DNA of 53,457 bases, taken from NCBI GenBank assembly GCA_024234595.1, contig JACKNZ010000021.1, forward strand, positions 1 to 53,457, written 5' to 3'. The position numbers and the translations under genes are program-made. The DNA is from Moraxellaceae bacterium (GTDB lineage: Bacteria > Pseudomonadota > Gammaproteobacteria > Pseudomonadales > Moraxellaceae). Positions 8,615 to 16,579 of this stretch are shown one piece after another. Below the pieces are notes generated by a model that saw only the letters and a list, made by a program, of their open reading frames with translations, did no database searches and had not been told where the DNA came from. The stretch's first letter is position 1, and each line of letters starts with the position of its first letter.

Positions 8615-8981
8615 TAAGTTCCTCCTGATTTAGGAAATCTGTGCCTAGTGCAACTATTTGTAAGCCAATTTAGCGCATACACGGCTAATATCATATACAG
8701 TTTGTCAAGAATGCCTTTCTTAAATTGCCAACAACTCTGCAAAAGTAGCGATTTGTGTGAATTGGGTCAAGCATTCGTGTTCAACAAAAGCATATTTTTG
8801 TATCAAACTGCCGCCTATTCTACCCAATTAAGCTTTTATATGACAGTAATGAACACTGTAAATTGCTTAAATTTTAACTTTTGTGGGCGCATCCTAAAAT
8901 AGTTGCTATTTTTTCACAAATAAAGCTGCTAAAAAGCACTAAAATACCGATGAATTTAGCTTTTTAATCATTGAGACAGCC
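8615..8981. other. Intergenic region between the OmpA-family gene and hslO
   Basis: 367 AT-rich bases separating divergent genes; it must hold both promoters. An 84-codon frame at 8648-8902 has no ribosome site of note and no recognisable protein pattern, so I do not call it. No repeat or hairpin stands out. Confidence 0.6.
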
Positions 8982-9833
8982 ATGCCTGATATTCGCCAAC
9001 GCTTTTATTTTGCCAATAGTCCCGTTAGAGGCGAAATTGTACAAATACAACAGAGCTTAGAACAGATTTTATCACGTCACGCTTATCCTATTGTCATTCA
9101 GCGTTTATTGGGTGAATTTGTCACCGCCTGCGTATTATTAACCGCCACCCTCAAACTTGAGGGTCGTTTAAGCTTACAAGCGCGTGGTAAGGGCGCGCTG
9201 ACCATGATGATGGCCGAATGCAATCATCATCATCAAGTACGTGCGATTGCTCAACTCAATGAAGAAATTGATTGCGCTGACCATGCAACATTAGCCGAAT
9301 TATTGGCAGAAGGCTTATTAGTGATTACGCTTGAACCTGAGCATGGGCAACGCTATCAAGGAATCGTAGAATTAACAGGCAAAACATTGGCCGATTATTT
9401 AGAAAACTACTTTAAACAGTCTGAGCAATTACCCACAAAACTTTGGTTAGCCGCCAACGAAACACAGGCAGCAGGATTATTGTTGCAAGCCCTCCCTCAA
9501 CAACACGATGAAGACACTGACCGTTGGTCTCGATTAGTGCAAGTCACTCAAACCGTTAAGGCCGAGGAGTTATTAGCGTTAACCAGCGATGAAATTTTGT
9601 ATCGCTTGTATCATGAAGAAGAAGTCACCTTGCCCGAAGCGCAGTCAGTAAGCTTTAGTTGCACTTGCTCCAGAGAGGGGACAGCCAACGCCTTAGTCAG
9701 TATTGGCCAAGCCGAATGTGAGGATATTTTGGCGGAGCAAGGTGATATTCGCCTAAATTGCCAATTTTGCCATCATGAATATGTGTTTAATGCCGCAGAT
9801 ATTAGACAACTTTTTGCCGTCAAACTGCATTAA
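8982..9833 (+). CDS. hslO: Hsp33 redox-regulated chaperone
   Basis: 283-residue cytoplasmic holdase activated by oxidation. The C-terminal redox switch is intact: a CxC pair at residues 227 and 229 (SCTCSREG) and a CxxC pair at 260 and 263 (NCQFCHHEY), which coordinate zinc in the reduced form. The N-terminal substrate-binding domain contains GEFVTACVLLTATLK and the LSLQARGKGAL strand typical of the family. Length is usual. It stands alone between divergent and convergent neighbours, with a REP-like element 7 bases after the stop. Confidence 0.96.
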   Translation: MPDIRQRFYFANSPVRGEIVQIQQSLEQILSRHAYPIVIQRLLGEFVTACVLLTATLKLEGRLSLQARGKGALTMMMAECNHHHQVRAIAQLNEEIDCADHATLAELLAEGLLVITLEPEHGQRYQGIVELTGKTLADYLENYFKQSEQLPTKLWLAANETQAAGLLLQALPQQHDEDTDRWSRLVQVTQTVKAEELLALTSDEILYRLYHEEEVTLPEAQSVSFSCTCSREGTANALVSIGQAECEDILAEQGDIRLNCQFCHHEYVFNAADIRQLFAVKLH

Positions 9834-9839
9834 GCACCA

Positions 9840-9886
9840 CGACTACGCTCAACAGCGAAAAACGCTCCCTGAGCGCAGTCAAAGGA
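9840..9886. repeat. REP-like palindrome, copy 1
   Basis: Imperfect inverted repeat: GACTACGCTCAAC on the left and CCCTGAGCGCAGTC on the right around a short centre that itself pairs (AGCG..CGCT). Same family as the elements at 23990, 35520 and the IS110 target at 52149. Confidence 0.75.
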
Positions 9887-9912
9887 TTATATAAAAGAAA
9901 GCATCCACCTAC

Positions 9913-10113
9913 TCACTTCAATTTTGCCGTAAATGCAATCAACTGATTAGTGACCACAAAAGTAATCGGTATCGAAGCCCCTATCCCTGCCGCTACTGCT
10001 AACCAGACTGACTTGGCATCGTCATAACCCATCACCAAAGCCGCTGTGACTAAAATGCCTGCTGTGACGACAGAAGCAATGGTAAAAATAAGACTCGCAA
10101 CTCTAAAGTTCAT
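9913..10113 (-). CDS. Small two-helix membrane protein
   Basis: 66 residues with two clear transmembrane segments (about 7-29 and 37-58), separated by a short polar loop MGYDDAKSVW, and a short basic end AKLK. No named family recognised; similar small two-helix proteins occur widely without known function. The start is plausible (ATG with a GGG-type site upstream in this strand) and it ends just past the REP-like element that follows hslO. Confidence that it is expressed rests on its clean membrane topology and good spacing. Confidence 0.65.
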   Translation of the reverse strand: MNFRVASLIFTIASVVTAGILVTAALVMGYDDAKSVWLAVAAGIGASIPITFVVTNQLIAFTAKLK

Positions 10114-10264
10114 GTTAATACCCTTATAAAAATTGTGCCTTAGCTAGTATACACACTTTTTATGTGGGTTTGTAAAGTACTCTTTTGGAATTGTTTATGT
10201 ACAGTGGCATCAAGACGTGTTAAAGATTATTTTTAACTTTAAATTCATCTATTAGAGATACAAG

Positions 10265-11488
10265 ATGTCAAACTATGATGTGATTGTTTATGGTGCTACC
10301 AGTTTTGTGGGGCAATTACTGACACAGTATTTATTAAATCGACATGGTGTAAATCGCGAGTTACGTTGGGCGATTGCTGGTCGCAATCCTACTAAGCTCA
10401 ACGATTTAAGGCAAAGTTTAGGCTCACAAGCCAAAAATCTTGCGATTTTATTAGCCGATGCCGATGATGAATCATCGTTACTGGCCATGTGTCAACAAAC
10501 AAAAGTCATCGTTTCGACGGTGGGGCCTTATGCCCAATATGGTTCTACTTTAGTCAAGGTATGTGCTCAATCAGGTACGGATTATTGTGATTTGACGGGC
10601 GAACCACAATGGATTGCCCGTATGCTTGACGCTTATGAGGCAGATGCCAAAGCCAGTGGTGCGCGTATTATTCATTGTTGTGGTTTTGATTCTGTGCCGT
10701 CTGACTTAGGTACTTATTATTTACAACAACAGGCACAACAACAATTTGGCCAAGCTTGCTCACGAGTCAAATTGCGCGTTAAAGCCATTAAAGGCAGCAT
10801 GTCAGGCGGCACAGTTGGCAGTATGGTCGGTTTGATTAAAGAAGCAGCTAGCGATGCTGCATTGCGCAAATTATTAGCTAATCCTTATGCGCTATGTCCG
10901 CGTGATGGCAGCAATAAACCCAAACAACCCAATTTACAATTTGCCGAATTTGATGAAGACGCTCAATCATGGGCTGCACCTTTTATTATGGCAGGCATCA
11001 ACACCAAAGTTGTGCATCGCAGTAATGCGTTGAGCCAATATGCTTATGGCACTGATTTTGTGTATGACGAAACGATGCTGACCAAAAAAGGCTTTGCAGG
11101 GGGTGCTATGGCGGTTGGAGCTGCCGTTGGTTTGGGTTGCTTTGTAAGTGCTGTTGCTTTGCCACCCACTCGCCACTTACTCGAAAAATTTGTATTACCT
11201 AAAGCTGGCGAAGGCCCTACACCACAACAGCAAGAACGTGGTTTTTATGATATTCGATTATTAGGCAGCACCGCTAACGGTCAACGCTTACAAGCTAAAG
11301 TCACAGGTGACCGCGACCCAGGTTATGGCTCTACCGCCAAAATTTTGGGCGAAGCGGCTGTTTGTTTAGCCTTAGATATGGACAAAAATGCCCTTGATGG
11401 CGGTTTTTGGACACCTGCAACCGCAATGGGAAACAAGCTAATCTCTCGGTTAAATCAATATGCTGGACTCAGCTTTAGTATTATTTAA
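10265..11488 (+). CDS. Saccharopine dehydrogenase-like NAD(P)-binding protein (trans-acting enoyl reductase type)
   Basis: 407-residue oxidoreductase of the saccharopine-dehydrogenase-like fold. The N-terminal Rossmann motif reads VIVYGATSFVGQLL, where a Ser/Thr-rich glycine loop is typical of the trans-acting enoyl reductase group known from mycobacterial lipid synthesis; then VVSTVGPYAQYG, CDLTGE and HCCGFDSVPSDLG, all hallmarks of this group. A hydrophobic alanine/glycine-rich stretch near residues 275-300 may associate with membrane. Substrate is unknown here; a lipid acyl chain is a reasonable guess from the family. It stands as a single gene ending in a terminator. Confidence 0.85.
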   Translation: MSNYDVIVYGATSFVGQLLTQYLLNRHGVNRELRWAIAGRNPTKLNDLRQSLGSQAKNLAILLADADDESSLLAMCQQTKVIVSTVGPYAQYGSTLVKVCAQSGTDYCDLTGEPQWIARMLDAYEADAKASGARIIHCCGFDSVPSDLGTYYLQQQAQQQFGQACSRVKLRVKAIKGSMSGGTVGSMVGLIKEAASDAALRKLLANPYALCPRDGSNKPKQPNLQFAEFDEDAQSWAAPFIMAGINTKVVHRSNALSQYAYGTDFVYDETMLTKKGFAGGAMAVGAAVGLGCFVSAVALPPTRHLLEKFVLPKAGEGPTPQQQERGFYDIRLLGSTANGQRLQAKVTGDRDPGYGSTAKILGEAAVCLALDMDKNALDGGFWTPATAMGNKLISRLNQYAGLSFSII

Positions 11489-11490
11489 TC

Positions 11491-11532
11491 AAAAAACGCT
11501 TGACCTATTCATGTAAATGGTCAAGCATTTTT
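11491..11532. terminator. Bidirectional terminator
   Basis: Stem GCTTGACC/GGTCAAGC with a 13-base loop, A-run on the left and ATTTTTG on the right, directly after the stop at 11488. The tandem repeat begins at its right edge. Confidence 0.85.
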
Positions 11533-11616
11533 GCTAACTGCTAACTGCTAACTGCTAACTGCTAACTGCTAACTGCTAACTGCTAACTGCTAACTGCTAA
11601 CTGCTAACTGCTAACT
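11533..11616. repeat. Heptanucleotide tandem repeat, 12 perfect copies of GCTAACT
   Basis: Twelve uninterrupted copies of the 7-bp unit lie between two convergent genes, ending 6 bases before the stop codon of the gene on the minus strand. Each unit contains a stop (TAA on +, TAG on -), so with a 7-base period all three frames are closed on both strands every 21 bases. Confidence 0.98.
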
Positions 11617-11622
11617 GCTGTA

Positions 11623-12840
11623 TTAGGCTTGCTTAGATAACACATACAATATCTGCAAACAATCCTCTTCGGTCATGTATTTAGGTACCGCATAAGTACC
11701 ATGTACTTCTTTAAATGCTGCTTGCATAATATCGTTAAAGTCAGACTCTTGCATATTAGGCACGACGGTTTTGATATTTAACTCTTTCATCAATTTGAGT
11801 AAGGCATCCATAAATGCCTGTGCCGCAACAGGTGTTGAGGTTTCTTGAGTGACTAAACCTGCAAAACGTGCTAATTCTGCCAATTTACTATCAATGTCAG
11901 GACGCGAAAAATCTAAAATATGCGGCATGACAATGGCGTTACTTAGGCCATGTGGCAAACCATAATGTCCCCCTAATTGATGAGCAATACCATGTACATA
12001 GCCCAAACCTGCCATATTAAGTGCTAAACCACCATAATGCGAGGCTAAGGCCATTGCTTCACGCGCAGTTAAATTTTTGGGCTCATTGTATGCAATACGC
12101 AAATTTTCAAAAATCAGTTTTACCGCTGCACTGGCATACAAATTAGATTCAGAGGTGGCTATATCACTAATATAAGCTTCTACCGCGTGGGTTAAGGCAT
12201 CTAAGCCCGTTTCGGCTGTCACTTTAGGCGGCATACCCGACATAATGGCTGAATCTAAGGCCACCATTCTAGGCACTAATTTAGGGTCTAAGACCAAGCC
12301 TTTTTGATGGGTTTTATCGTCCGAAATAACCGCCCCTACGGTCACTTCTGAACCTGTGCCTGCGGTGGTTGGAATAGCATACAATGGTGAACTGGCTTTG
12401 CGTCCTTTTAAAATACCCACTAATTGTTGCGGTGTTTTGTTATTGGTTGCCGCCAATGCCACCACTTTTGCCACATCAATAGATGAGCCACCACCCACCG
12501 CCAACACCGAATCACAACCTGACACTTTATAATGTTGCAAACAAGCTTCAACAATACTTAGAGTTGGGTCGGGCAAAACACCATCAAAAATCGTTGTTTT
12601 GACACCACTGGCTTGTAATTTTTCAACTAAAGGACTTAATACGCCTAATTGATTAAGAATTTTGTCCGAAACAATCAAAATGTGTTGATGGCCAAAATCC
12701 CCCACCGCCTGACACAATTTTAACGATGCACCCTCACCTGCAAACATGGTGGGTTTTGGCGCGGGAATGAGTGTCATGGCAGCTTTAATACCCACTAATT
12801 GGGCTTTGGCTTTGGTTTTGGTGACTAAAAAAGAACTCAT
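11623..12840 (-). CDS. Iron-containing alcohol dehydrogenase
   Basis: 405-residue group III (iron-type) alcohol dehydrogenase. The NAD-binding loop appears as SVLAVGGGSSIDVAKV (about residues 110-125), TTAGTGSEVT follows, and the metal ligands lie in the Asp/His set DALTHAVEAY and GYVHGIAHQLGGHYGLPHG, as in the family. Acts on aldehydes/alcohols with NAD(P)H; the exact substrate cannot be set from the sequence (4-hydroxybutyrate, lactaldehyde or 1,3-propanediol type enzymes all look similar). Located alone, convergent with the reductase across the tandem repeat and with a MITE-like element in its upstream region. Confidence 0.93.
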   Translation of the reverse strand: MSSFLVTKTKAKAQLVGIKAAMTLIPAPKPTMFAGEGASLKLCQAVGDFGHQHILIVSDKILNQLGVLSPLVEKLQASGVKTTIFDGVLPDPTLSIVEACLQHYKVSGCDSVLAVGGGSSIDVAKVVALAATNNKTPQQLVGILKGRKASSPLYAIPTTAGTGSEVTVGAVISDDKTHQKGLVLDPKLVPRMVALDSAIMSGMPPKVTAETGLDALTHAVEAYISDIATSESNLYASAAVKLIFENLRIAYNEPKNLTAREAMALASHYGGLALNMAGLGYVHGIAHQLGGHYGLPHGLSNAIVMPHILDFSRPDIDSKLAELARFAGLVTQETSTPVAAQAFMDALLKLMKELNIKTVVPNMQESDFNDIMQAAFKEVHGTYAVPKYMTEEDCLQILYVLSKQA

Positions 12841-12866
12841 GGGCGTTTTTCCTATAATTGTAATAA

Positions 12867-12963
12867 GGACTTACGCATTTTGCCAAAATTAGCGCGTTTT
12901 GTGAGCATAAAACCGTTGAAAACGGTTGAAGTGCAAGCAAATAAGCGATAACCGCGTAAGTCC
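12867..12963. mobile_element. MITE-like element with terminal inverted repeats and a flanking direct repeat
   Basis: A 97-bp segment begins GGACTTACGC (12867-12876) and ends with its exact inverse GCGTAAGTCC (12954-12963). Both ends are flanked by TAATAA in direct orientation, consistent with a target duplication. Inside is a second perfect hairpin, AACCGTT/AACGGTT at 12911-12927. No coding capacity. It sits just upstream of the alcohol dehydrogenase start. The element family is not identified; similar ends occur in IS5-like elements, which is recollection, not a search result. Confidence 0.7.
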
Positions 12964-13050
12964 TAATAATGCACGATGGTACTAAAATAGCTCGAATATA
13001 CGCCCAAAGTGATGAGTGTGTCATGTGAAAAAAGAACAATTGAAGTATTT

Positions 13051-13464
13051 TTAATGCGTCTGACAATTTTGTTTTAAATATTTTTCTTTTTCAGATGTAG
13101 GCTCTATCAAATGACTATTTTGCCAACTTTTACAATCTAAGTCTGTCGTTTTAATAACAGGTAATTGTTCTTTAGAAACTACTACATCTCCCAACTTTAC
13201 ATAATTCTCATTATTTTTCTCTTCCCAAGCTTGCTGACGTGCAATTTGTTGTAACTGTATATCTGACAGTGGCTCTTGTTCTTCTACTGGGCTACCATAA
13301 ATATCACTATCTAACAAAGCTGCCTGAGCCATTGATTCATTTAACTTTTCCACATCTTTTGATAACTGTACAGTCTGCTGGCCAACAACATCCAAATTTT
13401 TATAACGCTCCGCTAGCAACAAAAACAACACCAATATCAACAACATCTTAATTATTAACTTCAT
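13051..13464 (-). CDS. Hypothetical membrane-anchored protein
   Basis: 137 residues. It begins with a short basic start and one hydrophobic stretch, KMLLILVLFLLLAERY (about 6-22), that is either a signal anchor or uncleaved signal. The rest is polar: a probable coiled-coil region (VVGQQTVQLSKDVEKLNESMAQ), a glutamine-rich helix (IQLQQIARQQAWEEKN), and a C-terminal part with two cysteines (about 114 and 134) that could form a disulfide outside the membrane. No known family recognised. It is divergent from the kinase at 13615, so a shared control region is possible. Confidence 0.6.
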   Translation of the reverse strand: MKLIIKMLLILVLFLLLAERYKNLDVVGQQTVQLSKDVEKLNESMAQAALLDSDIYGSPVEEQEPLSDIQLQQIARQQAWEEKNNENYVKLGDVVVSKEQLPVIKTTDLDCKSWQNSHLIEPTSEKEKYLKQNCQTH

Positions 13465-13574
13465 AGATAACTCTTTGGGATTATTCTTGATAAATAATAT
13501 AACAGCATTTTATCATTAAGCCATTGATAACATTAATATTAACATTTCTTTAATATAAAAACAGAGCATATATA

Positions 13575-13610
13575 TGTTATAATACTTTTGTCAACGCTAT
13601 ATTTAAGGAG
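13575..13610 (+). promoter_or_regulatory. Extended -10 promoter and ribosome site of the kinase gene
   Basis: TGTTATAAT (13575-13583) is a perfect extended -10 (TG, one base, TATAAT); no good -35 is visible, as is common for this class. AAGGAG at 13605-13610 lies 4 and 7 bases before two consecutive ATGs (13615, 13618), which rejects the more upstream TTG start at 13588. Confidence 0.7.
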
Positions 13611-13614
13611 ATTT

Positions 13615-16413
13615 ATGATGATTCAGTCTATTGGTAAGTACCATATTGATGGTATTATAGGACATGGAGCAATGGGCATAGTATATAAAGGTTTTGATAG
13701 TAGTATCAATCGAACCGTTGCCATTAAAACCATTCATCATCATCTTCTATTAGGCGATTCTGGCGCAGAATTACTAAAACGTTTTAAAGCCGAAGCAACT
13801 GCTGCTGCACGTTGTCAACATCAAAATATTATTGCCATCTACGACTTTGGCCAACAAGAAGACAACACTCCGTATATTGTCATGGAGTTTGTCAACGGTC
13901 ATACCTTAGAAAATTTATTAAAAACACAACAAAAATTATCATTTGAACAAATTAACCGTTTGTTTTTGAGCATTTGTGATGGCCTAAATTATGCTCATCA
14001 ACAAGGTATTATTCATCGGGACATTAAACCTGCTAATATCATCGTATTAGATGATGATCGTATTAAAATTGCAGATTTTGGTATTGCCAAAATTGAATCG
14101 TCAGACAGCACCCAATTAGGTATGTCATTAGGTACACCCTCCTACATGGCTCCAGAGCAAAGTCTAGGACAAGTGATTGATGCTCGTGTGGATATTTTTG
14201 CGTTAGGAATTATTGCTTTTGAACTATTTAATAGTTGTCACGAATTACCTACAGCCTTGTGTCAATATAGCATAATGACTCCTATTGACATTGCCAAGCG
14301 GCAAAAGCTTAACCCACAAAGGTTGCTTCCTAAATTACTTGTTGACTTTATAGATACTTGTTTACAAGCTAATGTTGATAACCGCTATAAGAATATGAGT
14401 GATTTAATAGGTCATTATCAAGCTATTATTCATCAAATAAAATCAATCTCTCAACTAGACATCGACAACAACTTAAACCCTACAGAAGATTTACCAAATA
14501 CATCTTTGCTAAAAGAAGAGTCTTTAAACTTTGATTTACATCCAGATTTTTGTGATATGGTTTCTGATGCCAAACCACAAGCACAAAACACGGTCGATCA
14601 TTTTGCAGAAACAAAAATCACGACTAAACCTACTGAACTTCCAAGCGCACCTAAATTGGAAATACAGGAGCAAGTAAAAAAAGCACTGACCGTTTTAGAT
14701 ATCATTCGCCTACTAAAAGATATTCACCCTGTTTTTAGTCGTGATTGGCAAGATAAAATACCTAACTTGTTAGATAAGCTTGACGAAGACTCACGACGCC
14801 GTGTTTATAAGACTATTTTAGAACCTAAAAATATTATTGCCACGCCAGATAACAAGCTGGTTTTTTCGGGACGACTTACCTTAGCTGATGCAAAAAAAGT
14901 TTTGATGAGTCGCCCTATTTCATCTGCTCTTGATAAACTCTTAAGAATCGTTAGCAATATTAAGCAAACGAGAAACATTATAACAATAGCCGACTCTTTA
15001 GAAGCAGGTATTGAGTTAATTAATAACATCAACGCCGAAGATAATTTTGCCTTACAAAAAGAAAAATTGCGCCTAGCAGAAGTCTTTTTATATGACTTTG
15101 CTATAGAATTACGTGAACACGACTTTGACCCCCCTCCGAGTGAGCGCGGCTTAACTGTTGATATGATCAAAACATATATCATTGAAGTTTTTATTAAAGA
15201 AAAGGTTCTTAGCTATTGGTTTAGCACGACACCAGTACGTGAACTACAACAAGACCCACTTTTGTTTGTTAAAACCACATTATTTAATGAAGCTAAAGTA
15301 CGCCGACTTGGGGTTGTATCAACAGAGCGTTATTTCTTCTTTATTGGTGAGGTCGCTAAATTTGAACAAGACCCTTACTCCGTTCGTCGTTTTTTGTTAG
15401 ATGATAATGTCATGGGTGGTCGCTTTATTTATTTTAATATTTTGGCCGTTGATAAACATAAAATCCATGAACCTACTTACCAAACTAAGGTTCAGAAAGA
15501 TTTAACACGTGTCGTTACTTTACAACGTCAACTGACTAATCAAGTCATCGAATTTGTGGATAGCCTTGAAAACTGTCAAATAACCTATTTACTCCCTTTA
15601 TTAACTAAACCTTTAGAGGCCGACGGCACTAATTTACAAACACTGATTGAGTTTCGCTTACGCGACTATGAACGAAATCTTAGTTTATTGGCATTAGGAA
15701 AAGCCAACAGAGTATTAAAAGAGTTTGCTCAAACACCCGATGATTATGAATATTTATTTTTTGGTTTAAAATCATTTTTAATCGAACTATTAAGCGATAT
15801 TCGTGATTTTTACTATCAATCTTCGGCACGTTGGAGTATCAAAAGTCAAGAAATGGAATTTAAACTGGTGTGTTATTTGCGTTTACTAGAAAAGCGCAAA
15901 AATAGTATTTTTACAGCTGATAGTGAATATATTATTAATGAAAATCCAGAGCTTGACTTTAATCAACCTGTTAATGAACTAAAAAAAATCATTGATGATG
16001 CTGCACCAAAAATTCGTATTGTTAAGCAAAAAATTAAAGATGCTTACCAAGAAATTGAATTGGCATCTAAACGTAGTGATTGGCAAAAATTTTGGGATAA
16101 GTGCTTAAATAAAAAGCTGCCAGACCCTGAAATTTTTCGCAAAAGATTAGAGCAGACATCCAAAGAAACCTTAGTTAGCATTGTTCGTATTCCTAAAAAA
16201 TACAAACGTACTACCATTTACCTTGAGTTTGAAGGTTTGATTGGTATAGACGAAAATGTTCGTCACTACGCATTCCCTAAAGGAGACAATGGAATCTCTT
16301 TACTGCCCATTCTGGTGCGCCTGCCAGAAGACTCTAGAGATTTTGATGTAGCAAGCGTTAAAGAAGCCTTGAAGCCGACTATATTTAGTCAGTTTGGCGC
16401 TACAATTAGCTGA
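13615..16413 (+). CDS. Hanks-type Ser/Thr protein kinase with a large C-terminal region of unknown function
   Basis: 932 residues. The kinase domain (about 8-270) is complete: Gly-loop GHGAMGIVYKG, VAIK lysine near 40, HRDIKPANI (catalytic Asp136, Lys138), DFG (154-156), and APE (179-181) after GTPSYM, so it should be active. It is followed by a polar linker (about 280-350) and then roughly 570 mostly helical residues that match no domain I know. There are several charged helical stretches and no transmembrane segment, unlike many bacterial kinases with a membrane-spanning sensor. No phosphatase (PP2C) gene is adjacent. The substrate and signal are unknown. Codon use is AT-rich and the gene stands alone between a divergent and a convergent gene. 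Confidence 0.9.
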   Translation: MMIQSIGKYHIDGIIGHGAMGIVYKGFDSSINRTVAIKTIHHHLLLGDSGAELLKRFKAEATAAARCQHQNIIAIYDFGQQEDNTPYIVMEFVNGHTLENLLKTQQKLSFEQINRLFLSICDGLNYAHQQGIIHRDIKPANIIVLDDDRIKIADFGIAKIESSDSTQLGMSLGTPSYMAPEQSLGQVIDARVDIFALGIIAFELFNSCHELPTALCQYSIMTPIDIAKRQKLNPQRLLPKLLVDFIDTCLQANVDNRYKNMSDLIGHYQAIIHQIKSISQLDIDNNLNPTEDLPNTSLLKEESLNFDLHPDFCDMVSDAKPQAQNTVDHFAETKITTKPTELPSAPKLEIQEQVKKALTVLDIIRLLKDIHPVFSRDWQDKIPNLLDKLDEDSRRRVYKTILEPKNIIATPDNKLVFSGRLTLADAKKVLMSRPISSALDKLLRIVSNIKQTRNIITIADSLEAGIELINNINAEDNFALQKEKLRLAEVFLYDFAIELREHDFDPPPSERGLTVDMIKTYIIEVFIKEKVLSYWFSTTPVRELQQDPLLFVKTTLFNEAKVRRLGVVSTERYFFFIGEVAKFEQDPYSVRRFLLDDNVMGGRFIYFNILAVDKHKIHEPTYQTKVQKDLTRVVTLQRQLTNQVIEFVDSLENCQITYLLPLLTKPLEADGTNLQTLIEFRLRDYERNLSLLALGKANRVLKEFAQTPDDYEYLFFGLKSFLIELLSDIRDFYYQSSARWSIKSQEMEFKLVCYLRLLEKRKNSIFTADSEYIINENPELDFNQPVNELKKIIDDAAPKIRIVKQKIKDAYQEIELASKRSDWQKFWDKCLNKKLPDPEIFRKRLEQTSKETLVSIVRIPKKYKRTTIYLEFEGLIGIDENVRHYAFPKGDNGISLLPILVRLPEDSRDFDVASVKEALKPTIFSQFGATIS

Positions 16414-16579
16414 TTGCATTTAATTGCAGAGAGATAAATATACTATTGAGATAGTGGGTCGTAAATTAAAGAGTTTTTGCGCGATTAAGCATATCTTTTT
16501 AAAAAATCGTCCCCATATCTTCTTTATTTCACCCCTGCACCTGAGCAGTGCAGGGTACACACTTTCAAGAATATAAACA

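Noticed and set aside
8648..8902. 84-codon open frame between the OmpA-family gene and hslO
   Set aside because: No ribosome site, no recognisable composition or domain, and it lies in what must be the divergent promoter region.
11533..11616. CRISPR array
   Set aside because: Seven-base units without spacers and no cas genes; simple tandem repeat.
12785..13066. 93-codon minus-strand frame across the MITE-like element
   Set aside because: It overlaps the start of the alcohol dehydrogenase and runs through the element; the protein has no sensible features.
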